DNA of 64,000 nt from Nocardioides salarius (GTDB lineage: Bacteria > Actinomycetota > Actinomycetes > Propionibacteriales > Nocardioidaceae). Positions 41,996 to 50,735 of this stretch are shown one piece after another. How positions within the stretch are numbered: position 1 is the first letter of the stretch; each line of letters opens with the position of its first letter. The notes below the pieces were generated by a model. It made no database searches. It was not told the origin of the DNA and was given only the letters and a program-made list of their open reading frames with translations. Made by a program: the position numbers and the translations under genes. The DNA is taken from positions 2,232,001 to 2,296,000 of the forward strand of contig NZ_JAFBBZ010000001.1 in assembly GCF_016907435.1 (NCBI RefSeq), read 5' to 3'.

Positions 41996-43156
41996 ATGAG
42001 CATCGAGCTGGGCAGGGGCACGGGCCCGTTGAAGGGCGTCAAGGTCGTGGAGATCGCGGGGATCGGGCCGGGCCCGCACGCCTGCATGATCCTGGCCGAC
42101 CTGGGCGCCGACGTGATCCGCGTCGAGCGCCCGGGCGGGCAGATGCTCACCGGCGGCAGCCACGACCTGCTCAACCGGGGGCGGCCCAGCGTGGCGCTCA
42201 ACCTCAAGGACCCCGAGGCCGTGGCCACCGTGCTCGACCTGGTCGAGGGCGCCGACGTGCTCGTCGAGGGCATGCGCCCCGGCGTGCTCGAGCGCCTCGG
42301 TCTCGGCCCCGAGCAGTGCCACGAGCGCAACCCCGCCCTGGTCTACGGCCGGATGACCGGCTGGGGCCAGGACGGACCGCTGGCCACCGCGGCCGGGCAC
42401 GACATGAACTACATCGCCATCACCGGCGCCCTCCACGGCCTGGGCCAGGACAGGTCGCGCCCGCACTTCCCCGGCAACCTCGTCGGCGACTTCGGCGGCG
42501 GGTCGACCTACCTGGTCATCGGCGTCCTCGCCGCCCTGCTCGAGGCGAGGGTCTCCGGCCAGGGCCAGGTCGTCGACGCCGCGATCGTCGACGGCACCGC
42601 CCACCTCAACGCCATGGGCGCCGCGTTCCTGGCCTCGGGCACCTTCAGCGAGCAGCGCGCCGCCAACCTGCTCGACGGCGGCGCCCCCTTCTACGACGTC
42701 TACGAGACCTCCGACGGCGAGCACATGAGCGTCGGCGCGCTCGAGCCGCAGTTCTTCGCCGAGCTGGTGCGCCTGCTGGGCGTCGAGGACCGCTGCCCCG
42801 GCCAGCTCGACCTCGAGCGGTACGACGAGATGCGCGCCCTCTTCGCCGAGACCTTCGCCCGGCGCACCCAGGCCGAGTGGGTCGAGCTGTTCGAGGGCAC
42901 CGACGCCTGCGTGGCCGGCATCGTGCCGCTCAGCCGCGCCGTCGAGCACCCCCACCTGCAGGCCCGCCAGACGTTCGTGACCAAGGACGGCATCGCGCAG
43001 CCGCAGCCCGCGCCGCGCTTCTCGCGCACCGCCGCCACCCTCGACCTCCCGCCCGCCCCGAAGGCCGGGTCGCACACCCGCGAGGCCTTGGCCGCCTGGG
43101 GCGTCGCCGACGTCGACGGGCTCCTCGAGCGCGGGGTCGCGGTGCAGGCCGACTAG
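41996..43156 (+). CDS. CoA-transferase family III, alpha-methylacyl-CoA racemase-like
   Basis: 386 aa CaiB/BaiF-fold protein. The N-terminus GVKVVEIAGIGPGPHACMIL and GADVIRVERPG are typical. His135 (TAAGHDMNYIAITGALHGLG in part) and Asp165 (GNLVGDFGGGS) match the proton-shuttling His and Asp of alpha-methylacyl-CoA racemases. It would invert the 2-methyl centre so that branched acyl-CoAs enter beta-oxidation. ATG 41996 is preferred over ATG 41987 because the CAGGAT box is seven bases before it and 41987 lies within that box. Confidence 0.9.
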   Translation: MSIELGRGTGPLKGVKVVEIAGIGPGPHACMILADLGADVIRVERPGGQMLTGGSHDLLNRGRPSVALNLKDPEAVATVLDLVEGADVLVEGMRPGVLERLGLGPEQCHERNPALVYGRMTGWGQDGPLATAAGHDMNYIAITGALHGLGQDRSRPHFPGNLVGDFGGGSTYLVIGVLAALLEARVSGQGQVVDAAIVDGTAHLNAMGAAFLASGTFSEQRAANLLDGGAPFYDVYETSDGEHMSVGALEPQFFAELVRLLGVEDRCPGQLDLERYDEMRALFAETFARRTQAEWVELFEGTDACVAGIVPLSRAVEHPHLQARQTFVTKDGIAQPQPAPRFSRTAATLDLPPAPKAGSHTREALAAWGVADVDGLLERGVAVQAD

Positions 43157-43159
43157 TCT
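43154..43159 (+). promoter_or_regulatory. Predicted -10 box containing the racemase stop codon
   Basis: TAGTCT seven bases before GTG 43167; its TAG is the stop codon of the racemase gene. Confidence 0.45.
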
Positions 43160-43166
43160 GCGCGGC

Positions 43167-43913
43167 GTGCGGCCCTTCCTGTTCCTCGGCACCCGCGCCG
43201 AGGACGACGCCGCCGACGGCGAGTACGACGCCCTGCGCCGCTGCGCCGGTCTCGACGAGTCGGGGCTGCGCCGCGTGCGGCTCGAGCGGGCACCGCTCGA
43301 GGAGCAGCTGGGAGGCCCTGTCGACCCCGCCGACTGGTCGGGGATCGTCCTGGGCGGCAGCCCCTTCAACCTCTCCGACCCCGGCGAGGCCAAGACCGTC
43401 ACCCAGCACCGGGTCGAGGCCGAGCTGCGCGCGCTCGCGCTGCGCGTGATCGGGGCCGACTCGCCCTTCCTGGGTGCCTGCTACGGCATCGGCACGCTCG
43501 GCTCGCTGCGCGGCGGCCTGGTCGACCGCACCCACGGCGAGCCCGTCGGCGCGGTCGACGTACGCCTGAGCGAGGAGGGTGTCGCCGACCCGCTCTTCGG
43601 GGTGCTGCCGGCACGTTTCGACGCCTTCGTGGGCCACAAGGAGGCGGTCAGCCGGCTGCCCGAGGGCGCGGTGCTGCTCGCCGGCTCCGCGACCTGCCCG
43701 GTGCAGGCCTTCCGGCTCGGGCGTCGCGTCTACGCCACCCAGTTCCACCCCGAGCTCGACGTCGACGGGCTGGTGCACCGGCTGAGCATCTACCGCGACC
43801 ACGGCTACACCGCGCCCGGCGGGCTCGACGACGCCCTGGCGGCCGCGCGGGCCGCCACGGTGAGCGAGCCGCCGCGGCTGCTGGCCCGCTTCGTCGAGCT
43901 CTTCGCCCGGTGA
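43167..43913 (+). CDS. Class I glutamine amidotransferase (GuaA-like domain)
   Basis: 248 aa stand-alone GATase1. The nucleophile Cys is in FLGACYGIGTLG (~107-118), and the His-Glu pair in ATQFHPELD (~189-197). Members release ammonia from glutamine or hydrolyse gamma-glutamyl compounds. No synthetase partner is adjacent. Start GTG 43167, leaderless by the box at 43154-43159. Confidence 0.87.
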   Translation: MRPFLFLGTRAEDDAADGEYDALRRCAGLDESGLRRVRLERAPLEEQLGGPVDPADWSGIVLGGSPFNLSDPGEAKTVTQHRVEAELRALALRVIGADSPFLGACYGIGTLGSLRGGLVDRTHGEPVGAVDVRLSEEGVADPLFGVLPARFDAFVGHKEAVSRLPEGAVLLAGSATCPVQAFRLGRRVYATQFHPELDVDGLVHRLSIYRDHGYTAPGGLDDALAAARAATVSEPPRLLARFVELFAR

Positions 43914-43981
43914 CCGGGCCCACCCGGAATCCTTGCTGAACATCTGTCAATAGAGTCGGATCTGGACTACCGTGCTCGTCC

Positions 43982-45466
43982 ATGAGCACTCCCGAGCCCA
44001 CCCCTGCCCCCGAGCCGCAGGCCCAGCAGCCCCCCGAGCACGTCGACGTGCTCGTCGTGGGCGCGGGCCTCTCCGGCATCGGCGCGGCCGCGCAGGTCCT
44101 CTCGCGCGTCCCCGGCACCAGCGTCGCGGTCCTCGAGGGCCGCAGCGCGAGCGGTGGCACGTGGGACCTGTTCCGCTACCCCGGCATCCGCTCCGACTCC
44201 GACATGTTCACCTTCGGCTACCGCTGGCGCCCCTGGCCCAGCGACACCGCGCTGGCCGACGGCGAGCTGATCCTCGACTACGTGCGCACCGTCGCCCGCG
44301 AGTACGACGTCGAGCGGCGCATCCGCTACGACCACCGGGTCAGCGCCGCGTCGTGGAGCAGCGACGAGCGCCGCTGGACGGTGACCTACGAGCACGACGG
44401 CCGCGAGCGGCAGATCACCTGCTCGATGCTGTGGGGCGCCTCGGGCTACTACGACTACGACCAGGGCCACGCCCCGGAGTTCCCCGGTGTCGAGTCCTTC
44501 GGTGGCCAGGTCGTGCACCCGCAGTTCTGGCCCGAGGACATGGACTACGCGGGCAAGAGGGTCGTGGTGATCGGCTCCGGCGCCACCGCGATCACGCTGG
44601 TGCCCGCGATGGCCGGCACCGCCGAGCACGTCACGATGCTGCAGCGCTCGCCGTCGTACGTGCTGACCCGTCCGGGCTCCGACCCGCTGGCCCAGCGCCT
44701 CTCGCGGCTGCCCGCCAAGGTCAAGCAGCCGGTCGTGCGGTGGAAGAACATCCTCGAGGCCGTGGTGTCCTACCAGCTCTTCCAGCGCAAGCCCGAGTGG
44801 GGCAAGAAGCTGATCCGCGACCAGACGGTCAAGCAGCTGCCCGACGACTTCGACGTCGACACGCACTTTCGCCCGGCGTACAACCCGTGGGACCAGCGGC
44901 TGTGCTTCGTGCCCGACGGCGACCTCTTCAAGGCGATCCGCAAGGGCGAGGCCTCCGTGGTCACCGACACCATCGAGACCTTCACCGAGAAGGGCATCCG
45001 GCTCAGCTCGGGCGAGGAGCTCGAGGCCGACATCGTGGTCACCGCGACCGGGTTGAAGCTCAAGGCCTTCGGCGGCATCCGCTTCAGCGTCGACGGCGCC
45101 GAGGTCAAGATGCACGAGACGATGGCCTACAAGTCGCTGATGCTCTCGGGCATCCCGAACTTCGTCTACACGATCGGCTACACCAACGCCTCCTGGACCC
45201 TCAAGGCCGACCTCGTTGCCGACTTCGCCGTGCGGGTGCTCGAGGAGATGCGCGAGCGCGGCGCCTCGATGTTCGTCGTCGACAAGGACCCCACGGTGGG
45301 GGAGCGGCCCTTCATGGACTTCCAGTCGGGGTACGTCGTGCGCGCGCTCGACCAGCTGCCCCGCCAGGGCGACCGGGCTCCGTGGATGCTGAAGCAGAAC
45401 TACCTCACCGACCTGCGCACCATCCGCCACGACAAGATCGACGACGGGGTGCTGACCTTCCGCTGA
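43982..45466 (+). CDS. ethA: EthA-like flavin-containing Baeyer-Villiger monooxygenase
   Basis: 494 aa FAD/NADPH monooxygenase. VDVLVVGAGLSGIGAAAQVL (~22-41), GGTWDLFRYPGIRSDSDMFT (~57-76), VVVIGSGATAITLVPAMAG (second Rossmann motif) and YNPWDQRLCFVPDGDLFKAI correspond closely to what I recall of M. tuberculosis EthA (Rv3854c), which activates ethionamide and oxidises ketones. The Pro/Glu-rich first 20 residues are extra. No EthR-like TetR gene is adjacent. The physiological substrate may be a fatty ketone. Confidence 0.93.
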   Translation: MSTPEPTPAPEPQAQQPPEHVDVLVVGAGLSGIGAAAQVLSRVPGTSVAVLEGRSASGGTWDLFRYPGIRSDSDMFTFGYRWRPWPSDTALADGELILDYVRTVAREYDVERRIRYDHRVSAASWSSDERRWTVTYEHDGRERQITCSMLWGASGYYDYDQGHAPEFPGVESFGGQVVHPQFWPEDMDYAGKRVVVIGSGATAITLVPAMAGTAEHVTMLQRSPSYVLTRPGSDPLAQRLSRLPAKVKQPVVRWKNILEAVVSYQLFQRKPEWGKKLIRDQTVKQLPDDFDVDTHFRPAYNPWDQRLCFVPDGDLFKAIRKGEASVVTDTIETFTEKGIRLSSGEELEADIVVTATGLKLKAFGGIRFSVDGAEVKMHETMAYKSLMLSGIPNFVYTIGYTNASWTLKADLVADFAVRVLEEMRERGASMFVVDKDPTVGERPFMDFQSGYVVRALDQLPRQGDRAPWMLKQNYLTDLRTIRHDKIDDGVLTFR

Positions 45467-45560
45467 CCCCTCGAGCCAGCGGGCATCCGCGGGGGTGAGC
45501 AGGGGGCGGTGGGTGCCTGGTTCATTGGGTGCACGTCATCCGCTACCAGGAGGTAACACC

Positions 45561-45755
45561 ATGGGCATCGCTGACAAGGCGTCGAACAAGGCCGAGGACC
45601 TCAAGGGTCAGGGCAAGGAGGGCGTCGGCAAGGCCACCAACGACCCCGAGCTCGAGGGCGAGGGCAAGGGCGACCAGGCCTCCGCCTCGCTCAAGGGTGC
45701 CGGCGAGAAGATCAAGGACGCCGGCAAGGACATCAAGGACGGCTTCACCAAGTAG
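45561..45755 (+). CDS. CsbD family stress protein
   Basis: 64 aa, Lys/Asp/Glu/Gly-rich and likely disordered (GIADKASNKAEDLKGQGKEG, then DPELEGEGKGDQ). CsbD proteins are general-stress-induced and of unknown function. ATG 45561 has a strong AGGAGGT ribosome-binding site six bases upstream; an upstream in-frame ATG would precede that site and is rejected. Confidence 0.9.
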   Translation: MGIADKASNKAEDLKGQGKEGVGKATNDPELEGEGKGDQASASLKGAGEKIKDAGKDIKDGFTK

Positions 45756-45826
45756 CAGGTGGCGACCCGCGCCCGACCGCCTCGGCGGTAGTGGTGCGGA
45801 ACACCCTGCGACGAGTAGGTCGTCCC

Positions 45827-45857
45827 GGGCTGCTCCCCCTATGCTGGGGAGCAGCCC
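45827..45857 (+). terminator. 12-bp stem terminator after csbD-like gene
   Basis: GGGCTGCTCCCC pairs with GGGGAGCAGCCC around CTATGCT. It lies 72 bases after the CsbD stop. A short T-containing stretch follows (GTCCAGTCTTGCC). Confidence 0.75.
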
Positions 45858-45967
45858 GTCCAGTCTTGCCTCGGGCCCCCCGCGCGCCTCGGCGCCGCGT
45901 CCCTCTCCTGCGAGAGGCTGCTGCGTGTCACATCGAGCGCAGCACGTTCTGGCGAGACACGCCAACA

Positions 45968-47458
45968 GTGAGTAGTCCTAACGTGTCTTCACCCTCCTTC
46001 GCCGATCTCGGCGTCCCCACCGACCTGACCCGCGTCCTCGACGCCGCGGGGATCACCACCCCGACCCCGATCCAGGCCGCGACGCTGCCCGACTCCCTGG
46101 CCGGACGCGACGTCCTGGGCCGGGGTCGCACCGGCTCCGGCAAGACCTACGCCTTCCTGCTGCCCCTCGTGGCCCGCCTGGCCGCGTCCGGCCGCACGGC
46201 CCGCGCCGGCAAGCCGCGCTCGCTCGTGCTGGCCCCGACGCGCGAGCTGGTCGCCCAGATCCACGAGTCGCTGGTCCCGCTGGCCAAGGTGCACGGCTTC
46301 ACCATGCAGACCGTCTTCGGTGGCGTGGGCCAGGGCCCGCAGGTCGCCGGCCTCAAGCGCGGCGCCGACATCGTCCTCGCCTGCCCCGGTCGTCTCGAGG
46401 ACCTCATCAAGCAGGGCCACTGCCGCCTCGACGACATCGAGGTCACGATCCTCGACGAGGCCGACCACATGGCCGACCTCGGCTTCCTGCCCGCGGTGCG
46501 CCGCCTGCTCAACGCGACCCCGCGCGACGGCCAGCGCCTGCTGTTCTCGGCCACCCTCGACAACGCCATCGACGTGCTGGTCAAGCGCTACCTGAGCCAG
46601 CCGGTGACCCACCAGGCCGACTCCGCGCAGTCGCCGGTCGTCCAGATGGACCACCACGTGCTGCGGATGCCGCGCGAGCACCGGGTGCCGGTGCTGGTCG
46701 ACCTGACCAGCGCCCCCGGCCGCACGGTCGTCTTCACCCGCACCAAGCACGGCGCCAAGGCGCTGGCGCGCCAGCTCAACAAGAGCGGCGTGCCCTCCGT
46801 GGAGCTGCACGGCAACCTGAGCCAGAACGCGCGTACCCGCAACATGGACGCCTTCCACTCGGGCAGGGCCACCACCCTGGTCGCCACCGACATCGCCGCG
46901 CGCGGCATCCACGTCGACGACGTCTCGCTCGTCGTGCACGCCGACCCGCCGGCCGAGCACAAGGCCTACCTGCACCGCTCGGGCCGCACCGCCCGTGCCG
47001 GTGCCGCCGGCACCGTCATCACCCTGATGACCCCCGAGCAGGAGCGCGACGTGCGCGACCTGACCCGGGCCGCCGGCATCAAGCCGACCATCACCCGCGT
47101 CGACGCGCTCGGCCACCCGGTCCTCTCCCAGCTCGCCCCCGGCGAGCGGGTGCTGGTGCCCGGCGGCATCGTCGTCGAGGCCCCGCGTCCCGCGACCGGC
47201 TCCACCGGTGGTGGCGGCGCGGCCGGCGGCGGTGGCGGCCGCAACCGCAACCGCCGTCGCTCGGGCTCGGGCTCCGGCTCGGGCGGCCAGGGAGGCCCGC
47301 GCGGCCAGGCCGGCCAGGGCGGCGCCCGCCAGGGCGGCAAGCCCGGCTCGAAGCCGGCTGCCAAGCAGGGCGCCAAGCCCGCCGCCCGTCGTGGCGGCGG
47401 TCGTCCCGCCGGCGGTGGCTCCCACAACGCAGCGAGCTTCAGCGCAGGAGTGCGCTGA
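45968..47458 (+). CDS. DEAD-box RNA helicase, RhlE-like, with Gly/Arg/Lys tail
   Basis: 496 aa. Motifs: Q-motif GITTPTPIQ, I GRTGSGKT, Ia PTRELV, Ib CPGR, II DEAD, III SAT, V ARGIHV, VI HRSGRTARAG. The C-terminal ~95 residues are a disordered, basic, Gly-rich tail (GGGGGRNRNRRRSGSGSGSG-type), which binds RNA non-specifically. It differs from the DeaD helicase at 12 kb by lacking the DbpA/CsdA domain. Start GTG 45968; the in-frame GTG 45983 is an alternative. The ~110-base leader (45858-45967) holds a CCTCTC-CTGC-GAGAGG hairpin. Confidence 0.93.
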   Translation: MSSPNVSSPSFADLGVPTDLTRVLDAAGITTPTPIQAATLPDSLAGRDVLGRGRTGSGKTYAFLLPLVARLAASGRTARAGKPRSLVLAPTRELVAQIHESLVPLAKVHGFTMQTVFGGVGQGPQVAGLKRGADIVLACPGRLEDLIKQGHCRLDDIEVTILDEADHMADLGFLPAVRRLLNATPRDGQRLLFSATLDNAIDVLVKRYLSQPVTHQADSAQSPVVQMDHHVLRMPREHRVPVLVDLTSAPGRTVVFTRTKHGAKALARQLNKSGVPSVELHGNLSQNARTRNMDAFHSGRATTLVATDIAARGIHVDDVSLVVHADPPAEHKAYLHRSGRTARAGAAGTVITLMTPEQERDVRDLTRAAGIKPTITRVDALGHPVLSQLAPGERVLVPGGIVVEAPRPATGSTGGGGAAGGGGGRNRNRRRSGSGSGSGGQGGPRGQAGQGGARQGGKPGSKPAAKQGAKPAARRGGGRPAGGGSHNAASFSAGVR

Positions 47459-47474
47459 TCCACCCGACGAGAGG

Positions 47475-48182
47475 ATGAGCCCGGTGCGCGAGTTCGTACG
47501 CCGCAGCCTGTGGGAGATGGTCCCGCGCGACCAGCGCCAGACCCCCACGGCGCTGCGCCGCCGCCAGCTCGTGACCATCGGGTTCGTCCTCGTCGGGGCG
47601 GTCGTCCTCGGCTTCACGCTGCGCACCGACCCGGGCAGCCAGCAGTTCTACCTGCTGACCCTGGTGCTCGCCGCGGTGTGGACCGTGGGCGCCTTCGCCT
47701 CCGGCCCGCTGCACCTGGGCCGGATCGCGCGCGGTGACGGGCTGCGACGCCCGGTGCTCTCGCCGATCCTGCTCGGGGCGCTGCTGGTCGCGGTCTTCGT
47801 CGCCGGTGCCCTGGTGATCCGGGAGATCCCGTTCGCCGATCCACTGGTCAGCCAGATCCGCTCGGTGCTGCGCTACACCGAGGAGACGCCGATCGCGCTG
47901 CTGGTCGTGGTGACCGCGCTCAACGGCATCGCCGAGGAGCTCTTCTTCCGCGGGGCGGGCTACGCCGCGGTGACCCGGCACCCGGTCACGGTGACCTCGG
48001 TGGCCTACACGGTGGCCACGCTGGCCACCGGCAACGTGATGCTCGGCTTCGCAGCCGTGCTGCTCGGCGTCGTGGTGGGCCTGCAGCGCCGGGCCTCCGG
48101 GGGCATCCTCGCCCCCGTGCTGACCCACCTGACCTGGTCGCTGTCGATGCTGTTCCTGCTGCCGCTGATCTTCCTGTCCTGA
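47475..48182 (+). CDS. CPBP family intramembrane metalloprotease
   Basis: 235 aa with about six hydrophobic segments after a basic N-terminus. The CPBP/Abi motif 1 is GIAEELFFRGAGYA (~153-166; EExxxR), and motif 2-3 His residues occur in VLTHLTWSLSM near the C-terminus. It is related to Rce1-type membrane proteases; the target is unknown. ATG 47475 directly follows GAGAGG; GTG 47484, nine bases from that site, is the better-spaced alternative. Confidence 0.87.
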   Translation: MSPVREFVRRSLWEMVPRDQRQTPTALRRRQLVTIGFVLVGAVVLGFTLRTDPGSQQFYLLTLVLAAVWTVGAFASGPLHLGRIARGDGLRRPVLSPILLGALLVAVFVAGALVIREIPFADPLVSQIRSVLRYTEETPIALLVVVTALNGIAEELFFRGAGYAAVTRHPVTVTSVAYTVATLATGNVMLGFAAVLLGVVVGLQRRASGGILAPVLTHLTWSLSMLFLLPLIFLS

Positions 48183-48194
48183 CGCGGCCCAACG

Positions 48195-48218
48195 ACTTCG
48201 TGAATCGCTTCACAAAGT
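48195..48218. promoter_or_regulatory. Rex-like redox operator upstream of cydAB
   Basis: ACTTCGTGAA-TCGC-TTCACAAAGT: arms match at 9 of 10. The core CGTGAA-N4-TTCACA differs by one base from the Rex consensus TGTGAA-N4-TTCACA, and Rex controls cyd genes in Streptomyces. The site is centred about 49 bases before the predicted start. Confidence 0.7.
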
Positions 48219-48242
48219 CTGGGCGCCGGTCGCTCGCCGTCG

Positions 48243-48248
48243 TACCGT
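48243..48248 (+). promoter_or_regulatory. Predicted -10 box, leaderless cydA
   Basis: TACCGT seven bases before GTG 48256. Confidence 0.45.
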
Positions 48249-48255
48249 CGACGGC

Positions 48256-49674
48256 GTGGACCTCCTCACCGGACTGACCACCCTCGCGGCCGACGTCCCC
48301 GACCCGGCCGGCCTGCTGCCCGCGCGCCAGCAGATGGCGCTCTCGCTGGGCTGGCACATCGTGCTGGCCTGCTTCGGCGTCGCCTTTCCCACCATGATCC
48401 TGGTGATGCACTGGCGCGGGGTCCACCGCGACGACCCGCTGGCGCTCGTGCTGGCCCGGCGCTGGGCGAAGGTCTCGGCCGTCCTCTTCGCGATCGGTGC
48501 GGTCTCGGGCACCGTGCTGAGCTTCGAGATGGGCCTGCTGTGGCCCGGGCTGATGGGCCGCTTCGGGGACGTGCTCGGGCTCCCGTTCGCCTTCGAGGGG
48601 GTCGCCTTCTTCCTCGAGGCGATCTTCCTGGGCATCTACCTCTACGGCTGGGGACGGATCCCGCCTCGCCGGCACCTGCTGATGCTGGTGCCGATGGCCC
48701 TGACCGGCATCGCCGGCACCTTCAGCGTGCTGGCGGTCAACGGGTGGATGAACAACCCGACCGGCTTCCGCATCGTCGACGGCGAGGTCACCGACGTCGA
48801 CCCGTGGGCCGCGATGTTCAACAGCGGCGTGCTGTGGCAGTTCCTGCACATGTGGGTCGCCGCCTTCATGGTCGCCGGCTTCTCGATCGCCGCGGTGTAC
48901 GCCGCCGGGATGCTGCGCGGTCGGCGCGACCGGCACCACCGGCTCGGCTTCACGGTGCCCTTCGCCTTCGCGTCGGTGGCGGCGCTGCTGCAGCCGGCCA
49001 TCGGGCACCTGCTCGGCTCGCGGCTCGCCGACACGCAGCCCGCCAAGCTGGCCGCCTTCGAGCTCGCCACCGAGACCGAGAGCCCCTCGCCGCTGCGGCT
49101 GGGCGGACTGCTGGTCGACGGCGAGGTGCGCTGGTCGATCGACATCCCCTACCTCGGGTCCGTGATCGCGAGGAACTCGCTGACGGCCCCGGTCCAGGGC
49201 CTCGACACCATCCCGCTCGACGAGCAGCCGCCGGTCAACATCACGCACCTGGCCTTCCAGTCGATGGTGGGCATCGGCACCGCGCTGGCGCTGCTCGCCC
49301 TGGTCTACTGGGTCGCGCGCTGGCGCGGGCACGACCTGCTGCGCCCCGAGGCGCGTGGCGGCACCTGGCTCCTGCGGGCCGCGGTGGCCGCCGGGCCGTT
49401 GGCCGTGGTGGCGCTCGAGGCCGGGTGGATCGCCACCGAGGTGGGTCGTCAGCCGTGGGTGGTCTACGGGGTGATGCGCACGACCGAGGCCGCGGGCAAC
49501 GCCTCCACCGCGCTGTGGTGGGTGCTGGGCGCCTCCGCGCTGCTGTACGCAGCGATGACGGTGGGCGCCGTGCTGGTGCTGCGCTCGATGGCCCGCCGCT
49601 GGCGCGAGGGCGACGAGAGCCTGCCGAGCCCCTACGGCCCCGAGCTCGAGCGCGTCGAGGAGCAGCGCCGATGA
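48256..49674 (+). CDS. cydA: Cytochrome bd ubiquinol oxidase subunit I
   Basis: 472 aa, about nine membrane helices, the quinol-oxidising and haem-bearing subunit of the low-oxygen terminal oxidase. Haem ligands: His in SLGWHIVLACFG (~30-41), His in QFLHMWVAAF (~195-204), Met in GRQPWVVYGVMRT (~397-409), the hallmark CydA stretch. The Q-loop is short, as in the CIO/short-loop class. It overlaps cydB by ATGA. No cydCD genes follow. Confidence 0.96.
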   Translation: MDLLTGLTTLAADVPDPAGLLPARQQMALSLGWHIVLACFGVAFPTMILVMHWRGVHRDDPLALVLARRWAKVSAVLFAIGAVSGTVLSFEMGLLWPGLMGRFGDVLGLPFAFEGVAFFLEAIFLGIYLYGWGRIPPRRHLLMLVPMALTGIAGTFSVLAVNGWMNNPTGFRIVDGEVTDVDPWAAMFNSGVLWQFLHMWVAAFMVAGFSIAAVYAAGMLRGRRDRHHRLGFTVPFAFASVAALLQPAIGHLLGSRLADTQPAKLAAFELATETESPSPLRLGGLLVDGEVRWSIDIPYLGSVIARNSLTAPVQGLDTIPLDEQPPVNITHLAFQSMVGIGTALALLALVYWVARWRGHDLLRPEARGGTWLLRAAVAAGPLAVVALEAGWIATEVGRQPWVVYGVMRTTEAAGNASTALWWVLGASALLYAAMTVGAVLVLRSMARRWREGDESLPSPYGPELERVEEQRR

Positions 49675-50735
49675 GCCTCGAGATCGCGGTCGCCGCGGCC
49701 CTGTTCACCGGGGTGGTGGCCTACTCCGTGCTGGGCGGGGCCGACTTCGGCTCCGGCTTCTACGACCTCACCGCGGGCGGGACCCGGCGCGGGGCCGAGC
49801 TGCGCCGCCAGGTCGACCACAGCATCGGCCCGGTCTGGGAGGCCAACCACGTCTGGCTGATCTTCGTGCTCGTCGTGTGGTGGACCGGCTTCCCCTCGAC
49901 CTTCGCCGCGGTGGCCACCACCCTGGCGGTGCCGCTGGTCCTGGCCCTGGTCGGCATCGTGCTGCGCGGCTCGGCGTTCGCCTTCCGCAAGTACGCCGCC
50001 ACGGTGGCCCAGGCGCGCTTCTTCGGCGTGGTCTTCGCCGCCTCGTCCGTGGTCACCCCCTTCTTCCTCGGCACCGTCGCCGGGGCGATCGCGTCCGGTC
50101 GGGTGCCCGCGGCCGGCGAGGGCGACCCGTGGTCGTCCTGGACGGGCGCCACGTCGCTGGTCGGCGGGGTCGTGGCCGTCGGCACCTGCGCCTTCCTCGC
50201 CGGGGTCTTCCTGGTCACCGACGCCGCGCGGGCCGGCAAGACCGGGCTCACCGCCGCTCTGCGCCGGCGAGTGCTGGTCGTAGGACTGGTCACCGGAGCC
50301 GTGGTGCTGGCGGCCCTGGTGCCGCTCCACGACGACGCGCCCACGCTGTGGACCGGGCTCACGGGGCGGGCGCTGCCGCTGGTGCTGGTCTCGTTCGTCG
50401 CCGGCACCACCACCGTGGCCCTCGTCGCCGTACGCCGCTTCGGTCCCGCCCGGTGGAGCGCCGTGCTGGCCGTGGCGTCGGTGGTCAGCGGCTGGGGCGT
50501 CGCGCAGTACCCCTGGCTGCTGGTCGACGAGGTCACCCTGGCGCAGGCCGCCGGCGCGCCGGCGACCCTGCAGGGGCTGCTGGTCGCGGTCGGTCTCGCG
50601 GTGGTGCTGGTGCTCCCCGCCCTGGGCTACCTGCTGTGGCTGACCCAGACGCAGGCCTGGAGCGGAGCGCCGGAGGCGCCGGCCGTCAGCGCGGGCCCTC
50701 CTCCAGGGCCCGGCGCACGGCCTCGGCGTAGGTGA
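49671..50735 (+). CDS. cydB: Cytochrome bd ubiquinol oxidase subunit II
   Basis: 354 aa with eight to nine membrane helices. SVLGGADFGSGFYDL (~19-33) and SIGPVWEANHVWLIF (~50-64) are CydB signatures. It is the partner of CydA in the bd oxidase. It starts at ATG 49671 (ATGA overlap). The last 17 codons (a Pro/Gly/Arg tail) overlap the end of the convergent NAD(P)-binding protein gene by 50 bases, an unusually long tail-to-tail overlap. Confidence 0.95.
   Translation: MSLEIAVAAALFTGVVAYSVLGGADFGSGFYDLTAGGTRRGAELRRQVDHSIGPVWEANHVWLIFVLVVWWTGFPSTFAAVATTLAVPLVLALVGIVLRGSAFAFRKYAATVAQARFFGVVFAASSVVTPFFLGTVAGAIASGRVPAAGEGDPWSSWTGATSLVGGVVAVGTCAFLAGVFLVTDAARAGKTGLTAALRRRVLVVGLVTGAVVLAALVPLHDDAPTLWTGLTGRALPLVLVSFVAGTTTVALVAVRRFGPARWSAVLAVASVVSGWGVAQYPWLLVDEVTLAQAAGAPATLQGLLVAVGLAVVLVLPALGYLLWLTQTQAWSGAPEAPAVSAGPPPGPGARPRRR

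Noticed and set aside
43906-43920. GCCCGGT-G-ACCGGGC palindrome at the glutamine amidotransferase stop
   Set aside because: A one-base centre cannot form a hairpin loop and it lies in coding sequence; no further evidence for an operator.
43930-43965. A third copy of the MerR dyad before the EthA-like gene (TGAACATCTGTCA)
   Set aside because: The arms are only partly related, spacing is shorter than 17 bases, and no matching -10 overlap exists.
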